Origin: G965214625 sp965214625
GTDB lineage: Bacteria > Pseudomonadota > Gammaproteobacteria > Arenicellales > Poriferihabitantaceae
NCBI GenBank assembly: GCA_965214625.1
Contig: OZ243962.1
Span: forward strand, 310,001 to 374,000
Direction of reading: 5' to 3'
DNA: 64,000 bases
Under the pieces are notes generated by a model. It did not search any database. It was not told the origin of the DNA and saw only the letters and a program-made list of their open reading frames with translations. This document shows, in pieces, positions 37,529-46,529 of this stretch; the first letter of the stretch is position 1, and the number at the start of each line of letters is the position of its first letter. The position numbers and the translations under genes are program-made.

Positions 37529-38491
37529 ATGAATAACGCACAACCCAGAATGAATAAAATGTTCGGCGGTTCACCCTCCGGTGGTTTTCTGGGATTGCCC
37601 ATGGTGACGCAAGGAGAAACAAACCATGCCGATGCCATCATCTTTGGTGCACCTTGTGCCACGCCCTATCAATCCGTTGGCGCGTATTGTGCTTCTGCGC
37701 CGGACGCCATTCGCACCGCATTCGGCTGGCCCGGTGTGTTAGACCATTATGACTTCGATGTGCAGGGGACACTGCTCAGTGAATCATTCACCGCGATTGA
37801 CTGGGGAAATCTCTCCTATGACGAAAATGATGCTGCTGGTAATTGTAGAAGGATTACCCGAACGACAGAGTCAATTCTTGATGGCGGGGCCATTCCTGTT
37901 GTACTCGGTGGAGATGATTCGGTCCCGATCCCGGTTCTTCAGGCATACCACAACCGAGGTCCGTTGACGATTCTCCAGTTGGATGCCCATATTGATTGGC
38001 GTGATAATGTCAACGGCGAACGGATGGGACTCTCAAGCAACATGCGCCGGGCATCGGAAATGGGATGGATTAAGGAAATCATTCAAGTCGGCGCCAGGGG
38101 GATAGGCAGTGCCCGACCTGCCGACTACCATGATGCGCTGGAATGGGGTGTAACCTTTGTCCCAATGAAAGAGTACCTGATACACGGCATCGACACCATT
38201 CTCGATGCCATACCAACAGACAGCAACTTGTTCATTACATTGGATATCGATGTCATGGATCCTTGTGTTGTCCCGGCCGTTATCGGCCCTGCTCCCGGGG
38301 GATTCTCTTATTGGCAGGTAGTGGAAATCTTGGAATCTGTTTCGAATATTGCCTGCGTATGTGGTTTTGATCTGCTGGAATTAATGCCGGACAATGATAT
38401 AAACGGTCGAGGTGCCCTCGTCGCAGCACGGTTAGTAGCAGTCATGCTTTCCCTGCTTTCGCAACAAAAACATGCATTTCAGGGGACATGA
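37529..38491 (+). CDS. Arginase/agmatinase-family ureohydrolase with altered metal site
   Basis: A 320-residue ureohydrolase-fold protein. Metal-ligand motifs DAHID (Asp152, His154, Asp156) and LDIDVMDP (Asp239, Asp241) are intact, but the first motif reads GGDDS, with Asp130 where arginases and agmatinases have His (GGDHS). The C-terminal ELMPDND segment is normal. Members hydrolyse guanidino compounds to urea plus an amine (agmatine, arginine, guanidinobutyrate, guanidine). The changed ligand could alter metal choice. It is divergent from the mutase operon across 232 bp, and its stop overlaps a possible 56-codon frame by four bases (ATGA). Substrate not assigned. Confidence 0.85.
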   Translation: MNNAQPRMNKMFGGSPSGGFLGLPMVTQGETNHADAIIFGAPCATPYQSVGAYCASAPDAIRTAFGWPGVLDHYDFDVQGTLLSESFTAIDWGNLSYDENDAAGNCRRITRTTESILDGGAIPVVLGGDDSVPIPVLQAYHNRGPLTILQLDAHIDWRDNVNGERMGLSSNMRRASEMGWIKEIIQVGARGIGSARPADYHDALEWGVTFVPMKEYLIHGIDTILDAIPTDSNLFITLDIDVMDPCVVPAVIGPAPGGFSYWQVVEILESVSNIACVCGFDLLELMPDNDINGRGALVAARLVAVMLSLLSQQKHAFQGT

Positions 38492-38658
38492 TCTCGAGGA
38501 TGAAGTCAACTGCCAAGATCAAGCCGAAGCGTTCTTCTACTTTTTCAGAATTCATACGCAACGTTTCTTCCAAAGAGAAGAAACGTGTCTATACTCGGGT
38601 TATAAAGAAGTCGACAGAGATGCAAAAAATGATTCTGAATGATGACACCACGGACTGA
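38488..38658 (+). CDS. Possible small basic protein coupled to the ureohydrolase (56 aa)
   Basis: The ATG overlaps the ureohydrolase stop codon (ATGA), and the frame runs 57 codons to TGA at 38656-38658. The product is very basic (Lys/Arg-rich) with a helical core TFSEFIRNVSSKEKKRVYTRV; an internal ATG at 38500 would also keep this core. I do not recognise its family with confidence. Tight coupling and a coherent amphipathic core speak for a real gene. Confidence 0.45.
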   Translation: MISRMKSTAKIKPKRSSTFSEFIRNVSSKEKKRVYTRVIKKSTEMQKMILNDDTTD

Positions 38659-39046
38659 TCTGCGCTTTGCCAGATTTGAATTATCGACAGGGCATATCGT
38701 CAATGATTCACAAACAGACAGCGGACAAGTGATCAAAATTCCCTGTTAGATCCTATCCAGAGTATGGACAGTTTCAGTCGCAGCGAATGCGGTCTTTCGG
38801 ACAGCGACACAACCAACATACCCATGAGCGATTCGGCAAGTGAATACTATGCAAAGTGACCTGTTTGACGAATCTATCAAGCGTGAAGATAGCGCTCCGG
38901 TAGCTTACAGCAAACGATGAACAACGATAGCACCCCGTTCCCGTTGTTGATGTCCCGTTCTCACTAAAACGACCGACAAAGTCCTCCCCTGGATATGTGA
39001 AAGGTGGTCGGTCATGTCAACAGGTCTGTCAGCTACATCAAAGCTG
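38659..39046. other. Gene-free stretch between convergent genes
   Basis: About 390 bp. It includes a 23-codon frame starting MQSDLFDESIKRE at about 38851 that is too short to support. No repeats or hairpins stand out. Confidence 0.35.
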
Positions 39047-40009
39047 TCATGACCGGTCTTTGACTTTCACCTCATACCCCGTATCTTCCGGCTCATCATC
39101 AACCATTTCTGCCGGAAATCCCGGGGCAAGAATATCCAGGCCGGTTTTTTCTTCCAATCGCTTGATGATGTTGGGCGAGTATTCCCTTGGTCCATAACGG
39201 CGCTGCCCGTCTTCAAAAATTGTCTCCATAATTGGGGCTAGTTCAAGTTCCACATTGCCTCGTTTCGCCAGTTGCGTAAACAGACCAATATCCTTGCAGA
39301 CCAGATCCATCGTGAAATTGATGTCTCGACTGCCGTTTAAAATGACCTGGCTCTCCGTTTCATGAACAAAAGAATTACCGGATGAAATACGTATCGCTTC
39401 ATACGTCGTATTCAGATCCATCCCGGCCACTTTCGATGTGACCAACGCTTCACAAAGTGTCAACAAATTGGCCGTTGCCAGATAGTTGGTGACGACTTTA
39501 AGAATGGATGCCGACCCCAGTGGTCCGGTATGCAGCACACGTCGTCCCATCGTTGTCAGTACCGGCAGCATGCGCTCAAACACATTTCGCTCACAACCCG
39601 CAAATATCGCGATATTCCCGGTCGCCGCCCGATGGCACCCCCCTGAAACGGGACAATCAACGGGGTCTGACCCCCTTGCCCTGACCATGGCCCCCAATCG
39701 ATGAACCTCTGCCTCATCGGTAGTACTCATTTCAGCCCAGATCTTACCCGCTCCGAGGCCGGCCAACACACCATCCTGCGCTTCCATGACGTCCGCACTG
39801 GCCGCAGGACTGGGCAAACAGGTGATCAAGATATCGACCATTTCCGCCATTTCCCTGGGGCTCTTTGCCCACTTCGCTCCCTGTTCAAGAAATGATTCAA
39901 CAACCGATCGATTCAAATCCCTGACAGTCAGATCAACCCCGTTTCTCAACAAGCTGCCCGCCAGCTTGCCACCGACATTACCCAATCCGATAAAGCCGAC
40001 TCTAGTCAT
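39047..40009 (-). CDS. Beta-hydroxyacid dehydrogenase (3-hydroxyisobutyrate dehydrogenase family)
   Basis: A 320-residue NAD(P)-dependent oxidoreductase. The dinucleotide motif GFIGLGNVGGKLAGSLL opens the protein; the substrate-binding signature is DCPVSGGCHRAATGNIAIFAGG-like around residue 120; the catalytic Lys is expected in LKVVTNYLATAN (motif GxxGxGxxxK... of the family). I chose the ATG at 40009, 14 codons inside the longest frame, because the Rossmann motif follows immediately. Substrate is unclear: 3-hydroxyisobutyrate, tartronate semialdehyde and related compounds are used by relatives. No operon partner. Confidence 0.88.
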   Translation of the reverse strand: MTRVGFIGLGNVGGKLAGSLLRNGVDLTVRDLNRSVVESFLEQGAKWAKSPREMAEMVDILITCLPSPAASADVMEAQDGVLAGLGAGKIWAEMSTTDEAEVHRLGAMVRARGSDPVDCPVSGGCHRAATGNIAIFAGCERNVFERMLPVLTTMGRRVLHTGPLGSASILKVVTNYLATANLLTLCEALVTSKVAGMDLNTTYEAIRISSGNSFVHETESQVILNGSRDINFTMDLVCKDIGLFTQLAKRGNVELELAPIMETIFEDGQRRYGPREYSPNIIKRLEEKTGLDILAPGFPAEMVDDEPEDTGYEVKVKDRS

Positions 40010-40233
40010 GATTTTTACCCTATCTAAATAAAAAAAGAGGATAGCAAACAATAGGCAATGGGATGATTACCATTGAGCAAATTGAAAGTCGAAACAGGCT
40101 TGCCGCCATTCGGATGTGACATACTGCAAACCGAATCTTGGACACAACAGCCCAGTCGACAGAACGGACGTTATCAATTAAGACGAAAAGCCAATCAACC
40201 TGATTTTATCGAAACAGCACACGAGAAAACTGA

Positions 40234-40617
40234 TCAGAGCTCATCGATCAATGACTTGATATAGGCGATACGTGAACTGTTTTCCTCTTCCAGCCGTTGC
40301 ATTTCCTCTTTGATCACCGCAAGTTGTCGAGCACGGTCCCTTTTCGATTTCACGATCATATCAAGCTCGACCATCGCCTTATGGACCACAGGCGATACTT
40401 CGTAATACACCTGCGTTGCCCGGGCATCACCCCCTCCGAGATTGACTTTTTCAGTTCGTGGAAAACGAAATCGCTTGCTGATCGGTAGTATTGACCCTTT
40501 TGTTCGCTTGTAAACAATACGCAGGATATCAAAGTTGTTGACTGTCTGTAGGGAATAGCGATCTATTTCCTTGGGGTTCAGTATCCCCATCTCGCGTAGT
40601 GTTGGATAATCTGGCAT
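40234..40617 (-). CDS. DUF3461 family protein
   Basis: A 127-residue small conserved protein of the DUF3461 family, recognisable from YPTLREMGILNPKEIDRYSL at the start, IVYKRTKGSILPISKRFRFPR, and the C-terminal coiled coil (REE-rich, about 88-127). It is cytoplasmic with no signal peptide. Function is unknown. It stands alone, with about 520 bp before the next gene upstream. Confidence 0.85.
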   Translation of the reverse strand: MPDYPTLREMGILNPKEIDRYSLQTVNNFDILRIVYKRTKGSILPISKRFRFPRTEKVNLGGGDARATQVYYEVSPVVHKAMVELDMIVKSKRDRARQLAVIKEEMQRLEEENSSRIAYIKSLIDEL

Positions 40618-41136
40618 GGTTGACCTCGGTTCTTGCGATGCTCTATCGTTGTATATATGTAGGGGCGGACCGTTTATGCACTGTGACTGTGCCTGTGACC
40701 ACCTAGATCATACACTAATTTCACCCTCTCATTTAACCCTGAAAACGGCTTCGCTCAATTCGAAGCCGCAAAATTGATCTTCCACCTATGTCCGATCCAT
40801 CAACCGATTCCAGTATCCAGCCAATGTTCGTCATCACAGCCTCAGGATTGATATCGCCACATCAGACTATCCCAACGCTACAGATCAAATGACCTGAACC
40901 TCAGTCATTCAGGATACTCTGCGGTTTCACAATAAGGCGACCCCCCTGATACTCGTACAGACTGTGTGTCATTGCTATGATAAAACCACGGTATTGCACA
41001 ATTCTTTTGACGGGTGATTATCATGTAACTGATGTCTGATGAAGTATCTCGCTTTATTTTGGCCTTTGAAGGTCGCTATCAAATTCAGGGAATCATATAA
41101 AATAGACTGTCAACAAACAGGGGATAAAGAGAAAAA
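40618..41136. other. Long intergenic region with a GC hairpin
   Basis: About 520 bp between the divergent DUF3461 and LOG genes. A clean hairpin lies at 40746-40768 (CGGCTTCG/CGAAGCCG, seven-base loop), with TTTTC on the minus-strand side. The last 80 bp are AT-rich and contain TATAAA-like sequence before the LOG gene. No gene supported. Confidence 0.4.
40746..40768. other. Perfect 8-bp stem hairpin
   Basis: CGGCTTCG and CGAAGCCG pair without mismatch around CTCAATT. Flanks are AAAA on one side and CAAAATTG on the other. It may be a terminator for a minus-strand transcript or an operator for either divergent gene; the sequence does not decide. Confidence 0.35.
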
Positions 41137-41688
41137 ATGAAACGTATTTGTGTCTATTGTGGATCCAGTACAGGCAATGAATCCAGTTACCTTCGATCAG
41201 CGGATAAATTGGCGGAAGTATTGCTTGATCAGAACATCGGACTTGTTTACGGAGGCGCGAGTATCGGGTTGATGGGAAGAATCGCAGATACCATGTTAAC
41301 CGGCAATGGCGAAGTGATCGGTGTCATCCCGATGGACTTAAAGAAGAACGAAGTTGTTCATGGCGGACTCACTGAACTGCTGACGGTTTCATCGATGCAT
41401 CAGCGCAAACAAATCATGGCTGAGTTATCGGATGGCTTTATTGCCTTGCCTGGTGGATTCGGCACCATGGAAGAATTGTTTGAAAGTCTGGCCTGGAACC
41501 AACTCGGAATTTATTCGAAACCCTGCGGATTGCTCAATGTCAACCACTATTACGATGCGCTGTGTCACTTCATTGACACGGCTGTCAAGCAGGGTTTCAT
41601 TCGACCCCGACACCGTAATCTGCTAATCACTGCGACGACACCGCAGGCATTACTCGACGAGATGGAATCCCGATCGACTGAATCGTAA
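41137..41688 (+). CDS. LOG-family nucleoside monophosphate phosphoribohydrolase
   Basis: A 183-residue LOG (Lonely Guy) protein. The signature PGGFGTMEELFE is present, and the N-terminal ICVYCGSSTG and GLVYGGASIGLMG motifs match. LOG proteins cleave N6-modified AMP (cytokinin riboside monophosphate) or ordinary nucleoside monophosphates to the free base and ribose 5-phosphate; in most bacteria the role is nucleotide salvage. A good ribosome binding site (GGGGAT, about 12 bp before the ATG) supports the start. A small membrane protein follows 36 bp downstream. Confidence 0.93.
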   Translation: MKRICVYCGSSTGNESSYLRSADKLAEVLLDQNIGLVYGGASIGLMGRIADTMLTGNGEVIGVIPMDLKKNEVVHGGLTELLTVSSMHQRKQIMAELSDGFIALPGGFGTMEELFESLAWNQLGIYSKPCGLLNVNHYYDALCHFIDTAVKQGFIRPRHRNLLITATTPQALLDEMESRSTES

Positions 41689-41724
41689 TCAGCCTTCGTT
41701 CCTTCACTCCACAAGCCAGGTCCC

Positions 41725-42036
41725 ATGACGAAAAAGAAACTGCTTGTTGTTTGTAATATTCTTTCGATCATACCGGGGGTCATTCTTGTTCCCCTGACTC
41801 CGTTTACATTTATACTGATTTACGGGGAAGGCACGGTCCCTGGAGTATGGCATGAAAACCTACTTCGAATCTTGATGCTCCTATATCCATTTATGCTCCT
41901 TGGTTGTCTTTTCCTCTCTGTCAGACTGTATCGAAAAAAGTATCAGAGCCAGGGCCTGCTCGTCAGCCTGATTCCACTATTTCACGCGGTGTTGATCGCC
42001 GTTGTTTTCCAGTTCGGCGGTATTCAGATCCGATAA
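41725..42036 (+). CDS. Small hypothetical membrane protein (103 aa)
   Basis: Not recognised. Three membrane segments are visible (about 5-29, 46-65 and 77-97), with basic residues between (RLYRKKYQSQ). It lies 36 bp after the LOG gene on the same strand and may be cotranscribed. It is convergent with the dimethylglycine dehydrogenase-like gene. Confidence 0.6.
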   Translation: MTKKKLLVVCNILSIIPGVILVPLTPFTFILIYGEGTVPGVWHENLLRILMLLYPFMLLGCLFLSVRLYRKKYQSQGLLVSLIPLFHAVLIAVVFQFGGIQIR

Positions 42037-42111
42037 CCATCGCCAGTGTATCACCCGTGGCATCGGCGTATCCGGGTCCACTGCTGCAAACCGTCACCAC
42101 CCTAGGGACGG

Positions 42112-44544
42112 TCAACTTCTCAGTTTTTCTCCCTTTGGATCAAAAAGGGGTTCATCGAGCAAGATTGCCTTGTGGGGCAGCCCCAAAATAGCGATCTCAA
42201 ACTCACCGCCAGCCGCAGTCGCATGGACGGTATCGACATAACCCAGAGCCACCGAGGTCTGACAGGTAAAACTGTACGAACCGGAAGTGACCCGGCCGAC
42301 ATACTGGCCTTGCTTGAAAATCGGCTCACCACCCCATGCATCCGCCCCGGTACTTCCCGGCTTGGTCTCAATGGCAAAATGACACAATTGCTGGCGCGGA
42401 GGTTGATCCTTCATTTGCAGGTAAATCTCACGACCGGCGAATTCGGGTTTGTCCGTCTTGACCAACCCGGCCATCCCCGACTCGGTCGGATACCATTCAG
42501 GAGAATACTCGCGTCCCCAACTACCATACCCCTTTTCAATACGCATGGAGCCCAAAGCACGGGACCCCACCGGTCGAATACCCAAATCCTGTCCCTGTTC
42601 GAGAATTGAGCGATACAAATCCAACTGATTGATTTCATTGACGTAGATCTCATAACCAAGATCACCGGTGAATGAAAGGCGAAACAGCAACGCTTCATAG
42701 CCATTGATCATCATCACCTTATTGCGCATAAAAGGAAAGGCAGCGTTCGAAAAAGACTCGCCAGTCAACCGTTCGAGCACAATCCGTGAATTCGGTCCCG
42801 CGACATTGAACCCGGTCATCTGTGCGGTCACCGAAGCAAACGTGATGCCATCCTCAGGCAAATACTTATCAAACAGTCGCCAGTGATAGTCTTCGGCAAT
42901 ACCGGACCCAATCATGATCAGACGATCATGGCGCAACCTAGCAACGGTAAAGTCACCTGCCAACCCTCCGCGCAAACTCAACAGCGGAGTAAGACAAATA
43001 CGTCCATCTTCCCTGGGAACATGATTGGCTACAATCCGGTCGAGCCACTGCAATGCTTTGGGTCCGGTAATTTCATATTTGGCAAAATTGGAGGTATCTA
43101 TTACCCCGACAGATGTTCTGACTGCCCGTGTTTCCTCTCCCATGACATCGAACCACCGCGGGCGTTCAAAACTGAACTCATCCATCTGTTTCATCCCTTC
43201 TTTGGCAAACCACTGAGGATGTTCCCAGCCATACGAAAATCCGAACACCGCCCCCATGGATTGCTGCATTCCATAAACCGGACGGGTTTTCAAAGGACGT
43301 CCGGCCATGCGTTCTTCATTCGGAAAGTGTATCCGGAAACGGGAACTGTAGGTGTCCAGCACCCGGGCTTGGGTAAATGACTTGCTCGCCCAAGTACCAA
43401 AACGCGTCACATCCCAGGCAAACATATCCCATTGCGGTTCTCCCTCGACAATCCACTGGGCCAGTGTCAGGCCCAGACCTGCGCTTTGGCTGAAGCCTGG
43501 AATAATGCCATTACAGACAAAATAGTTCTTTAATCCCCTGACCGGCCCTACCAATGCGGAGGCATCTGGTGACCAGATCATCGGTCCATTAATGACTTTT
43601 TTGATCCCCGCTTCCGCTAACACCGGCAACCGATCACAGGCACTCATCACGTGATCCGAAATTCGCTCCAGATCTTCTTGCAGCAGTTCATGCCCAAAAT
43701 CCAGCGGTGTCCCTTCCTCTGCCCAGAACCGACCCGCCTTCTCATAGGCCCCAACCAGTAATCCCTGCCCTTCCTGACGAAGATAGTACTCTTTATCCCG
43801 ATCAGCCACAGATGGCAACTCCCGATCAAGCGATGCGATAGCAGGAATCGTTTCGGTGACAAAATACTGGTGCTCCATGGTCATCAGCGGTAACTCGAAT
43901 CCAGCCAGTTTTGCCACTTCCCTCGCCCACAGGCCAGCCGCATTAACAACAATGTCAGCATGAATAAGCCCCTTCTCTGTTACCACATCCCACGTTCCAT
44001 CAGCACATTGACTGGTTTCAAGTACGGAGGTAAAACGGTAGATTTCAGCCCCCCTTTGCCTTGCGCCATGGGCATAAGCGTGAGTAACCCCAGCAGGATC
44101 AACATATCCGCCCAGCGGTTCAAACATGGCGCATTTGACATCATCAATCTCCATCAAGGGGTGCAGTTCACGGATTTCTGTGGCGGAGATTTCATAAAAT
44201 TCAGCTTCAAACGCATGGGCCTTTGCGGCTTGAATTCGCAATTGATGTACTCGGTCGCCAGTGCATGCCAAATAGATTGACCCGGGCTGATGGATACCAC
44301 AAGACTGTCCCGTTTCCGCTTCCAGTTCCTTGTAAAGCTTCATCGTATAATACTGTAGGCGGGAAATGTTATTGTTATCGTGCAACCCGTGAATGCCAGC
44401 AGCTGCATGCCAGGTTGATCCCGAGGTCAACTCACTCCGCTCGACCAGGACAACCTCTGTCCAACCCAGCTTGGTCAGATGGTAAAGAATACTGCAACCG
44501 ACAAGTCCGCCTCCGATGACAACAACCTGGACATGTGTTTTCAT
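42112..44544 (-). CDS. Dimethylglycine/sarcosine dehydrogenase-like flavoprotein
   Basis: An 810-residue two-part enzyme. The N-terminal FAD oxidoreductase domain begins with VVVIGGGLVGCSILYHL and contains the SGSTWHAAAGIHG segment that in this family holds the FAD-linking or substrate region; the C-terminal half is a GcvT-like folate-binding domain (from about residue 420, ending in a typical TSGSYSF and VALGYV region). Such enzymes oxidatively demethylate dimethylglycine or sarcosine and pass the one-carbon unit to tetrahydrofolate. I chose the ATG at 44544, because the FAD motif follows at once and an upstream start would overlap the aminotransferase. Exact substrate is not settled. Confidence 0.88.
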   Translation of the reverse strand: MKTHVQVVVIGGGLVGCSILYHLTKLGWTEVVLVERSELTSGSTWHAAAGIHGLHDNNNISRLQYYTMKLYKELEAETGQSCGIHQPGSIYLACTGDRVHQLRIQAAKAHAFEAEFYEISATEIRELHPLMEIDDVKCAMFEPLGGYVDPAGVTHAYAHGARQRGAEIYRFTSVLETSQCADGTWDVVTEKGLIHADIVVNAAGLWAREVAKLAGFELPLMTMEHQYFVTETIPAIASLDRELPSVADRDKEYYLRQEGQGLLVGAYEKAGRFWAEEGTPLDFGHELLQEDLERISDHVMSACDRLPVLAEAGIKKVINGPMIWSPDASALVGPVRGLKNYFVCNGIIPGFSQSAGLGLTLAQWIVEGEPQWDMFAWDVTRFGTWASKSFTQARVLDTYSSRFRIHFPNEERMAGRPLKTRPVYGMQQSMGAVFGFSYGWEHPQWFAKEGMKQMDEFSFERPRWFDVMGEETRAVRTSVGVIDTSNFAKYEITGPKALQWLDRIVANHVPREDGRICLTPLLSLRGGLAGDFTVARLRHDRLIMIGSGIAEDYHWRLFDKYLPEDGITFASVTAQMTGFNVAGPNSRIVLERLTGESFSNAAFPFMRNKVMMINGYEALLFRLSFTGDLGYEIYVNEINQLDLYRSILEQGQDLGIRPVGSRALGSMRIEKGYGSWGREYSPEWYPTESGMAGLVKTDKPEFAGREIYLQMKDQPPRQQLCHFAIETKPGSTGADAWGGEPIFKQGQYVGRVTSGSYSFTCQTSVALGYVDTVHATAAGGEFEIAILGLPHKAILLDEPLFDPKGEKLRS

Positions 44545-44561
44545 TGCAAACGGAATCGGGA

Positions 44562-45770
44562 CTAACTCAACACGGAATTCGATCCAGCAGGAATTCGAGT
44601 CAAATTTGCAAATTCGACTATTCTTTGACAGGCCGTGACCAGTTGTTCCTCTGGTGCACAAAGACTCATCCTGATGAGATCCTTGCCAGACTGACCAAAC
44701 CCGTCACAGGGCAAGACAGCCACCTTTTGCCGATCCAGCAGACCTCTGGCAAACGCCTTGCCTGACAGGGGCAACTTTCGTATATCAAGAACCACGAACA
44801 TACCTCGACCTGCACTGAAAATCTCCATACCCGCAACATGATCGAGTTGTTCCAGGACCAACCGCCGCCTCAAGGACATCGCTTTGCTGATTTCATCCGC
44901 CGTGTGAGTTGAACCCAGTGCCACCACGGCCGCATCCATAATAAACTGGGGCAGTCCATAGGACATGCACATGGAAAGATTGTACAGCGCATCCATGAGT
45001 TGCTCAGGGCCGACCGCCCAACCCAATCTCCATCCGGTCATTCTGTGTGATTTTGACAAACTTGAAACAGTCACACAAATCGACTCTGCCCCTGGTACTG
45101 GTAGCCCGGCCGGGCTGCACCGTTCATCTTGAGGCAGTATTTCCTGGTAGACTTCGTCACTGATCAACCAAATCCCTTCCCGGACACAGACTTCCAGCAA
45201 CGGCATGAACTGCGCTTGCGTATAAACCGCACCGGTTGGATTATTCGGTGAATTCAGAACAATCGCCCGGGTTCGCGAAGTCACCTGTGCAATAATGTCA
45301 TCGGGGTTAATCTGGAAATGATTTTCCGGTTTCACCGGGACACTGACCAGCGTTGCACCCGAGGCGCTGAAAGTCGCCGGATAGGTTGAGTAATACGGAT
45401 CAATCAGGATCACTTCGTCGCCGTGTTCCAAAAGACACTGTGCAACAGCAAACAAGGCATTTTGGGCACCCGCAAAGACGGCACAATGGGTTGCCGTCAC
45501 GGATTGGCGGGTCAATGCGCAATGTCTTTGGGCTATCGCCTGCCTCAAATCGAGGTTGCCATTGACCGGTGCATAGTGGTGTCGCCCCTTGTCCAGACTT
45601 GCTTTGGCCGCTCCCACGATCTGTGTCGATGTTGATTGATCAGTTTCTTGGCCAACACTCAACATGATAATGTCTTCGCCTGCTTCCAACCTGGCCAGAC
45701 CCTCATAGTGTACTTCCCAAGCAGCCGCCCCCTCTCCCGCAAGCCGGGTCACCGCACTGGAAAATTTCAT
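44562..45770 (-). CDS. Class I/II pyridoxal-phosphate aminotransferase
   Basis: A 402-residue fold-type I aminotransferase. The PLP lysine is Lys240 in SSLSKSHRMTGWRLGW; the NSPNNPTGAVY motif and DEVY motif are present. Substrate range cannot be predicted reliably; arginine, alanine, aspartate and aromatic aminotransferases share these motifs. It lies 17 bp upstream of the dimethylglycine dehydrogenase-like gene and is likely in one operon with it, suggesting that the amine derived from demethylation or a related amino acid is transaminated. Confidence 0.9.
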   Translation of the reverse strand: MKFSSAVTRLAGEGAAAWEVHYEGLARLEAGEDIIMLSVGQETDQSTSTQIVGAAKASLDKGRHHYAPVNGNLDLRQAIAQRHCALTRQSVTATHCAVFAGAQNALFAVAQCLLEHGDEVILIDPYYSTYPATFSASGATLVSVPVKPENHFQINPDDIIAQVTSRTRAIVLNSPNNPTGAVYTQAQFMPLLEVCVREGIWLISDEVYQEILPQDERCSPAGLPVPGAESICVTVSSLSKSHRMTGWRLGWAVGPEQLMDALYNLSMCMSYGLPQFIMDAAVVALGSTHTADEISKAMSLRRRLVLEQLDHVAGMEIFSAGRGMFVVLDIRKLPLSGKAFARGLLDRQKVAVLPCDGFGQSGKDLIRMSLCAPEEQLVTACQRIVEFANLTRIPAGSNSVLS

Positions 45771-46145
45771 TTGATCACCTGTACCGGGGAAACCACCGTG
45801 GATGGTAGCATGTCCGGGCAGTCACGCATTGAATTTGTTGAAACAACACTCCGTATTATTGTCCGCTCTATTTTTATATATAACTTTAATATTATTTTAT
45901 ATAATATTGTTTTATATAAAATAATAATGATTAATCGAAAAATAAAATGCCACCCTGACACGCCGCTTTGAAGGCCGAAAGCATCATCAGCATCGGATGA
46001 CTGTTTCTCGGGAATCCTCAATGCCACACAATCCGCGGGCAATTCAATGATCGAATCAAACCTGACCCACCAATGACAGCACCTGCTCGACATGACCGGG
46101 AGAATCGGCAACAAATCTGACCATGCCCATCAACCGGACACCAGG
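45771..46145. other. AT-rich intergenic region upstream of the aminotransferase
   Basis: About 375 bp between two minus-strand genes. It contains the AT-only palindrome at 45890-45926 and a long stretch with very few G or C (about 45850-45945), in contrast to neighbouring coding DNA. It should hold the promoter of the aminotransferase operon. Confidence 0.5.
45890..45926. repeat. Perfect AT-only inverted repeat, 15-bp arms
   Basis: TATTATTTTATATAA and TTATATAAAATAATA pair exactly around TATTGTT. The arms contain no G or C. Set about 120 bp upstream of the aminotransferase start, it could be a promoter-proximal operator, a cruciform-prone site or a remnant of a mobile element. Confidence 0.7.
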
Positions 46146-46529
46146 CTACAAATCATCAAGTTCCTCATCAATCGCAAACGAAGTGGCATCGACATCTGAC
46201 AGTATTGCATTGATATTACTCTCTTTCGATACCGCAGAGCGGGAGGCCACTCTATCCCGTTTCTTGACGAATGCCGATTTGGAAACCAGCCATTGCCTGT
46301 GATATCTCTTCTTCATGTTTGCCAATTCTGTGTCGGTCAGTATTCTGATTTTCTTTTCGACAATGGCAACAACGTATTCAATGATCGCCTTCTTTTCCGT
46401 GTTGTACAGATAGATCTTTCCGGGTTCTGCTGCCGGCAGTGACGCATCACCAATCAGAACGGTTTTTGATTTACTGGTTTCCAGCATTCCATACCAAGCT
46501 CCTTTCTTTCGTCGTTTATACATGGGCAT
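46146..46529 (-). CDS. Hypothetical basic protein (127 aa)
   Basis: Not recognised. The product is strongly basic in its first two thirds (KRRKKGAWYGMLET at the start, MKKRYHRQW in the middle) and acidic at its C-terminus (SDVDATSFAIDEELDDL). A beta-rich middle (GKIYLYNTEKKAIIEYVVAIV) suggests a small fold. No signal peptide or membrane segment. No operon partner. The coding potential looks genuine because of length and amino-acid composition, but there is no independent support. Confidence 0.45.
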   Translation of the reverse strand: MPMYKRRKKGAWYGMLETSKSKTVLIGDASLPAAEPGKIYLYNTEKKAIIEYVVAIVEKKIRILTDTELANMKKRYHRQWLVSKSAFVKKRDRVASRSAVSKESNINAILSDVDATSFAIDEELDDL

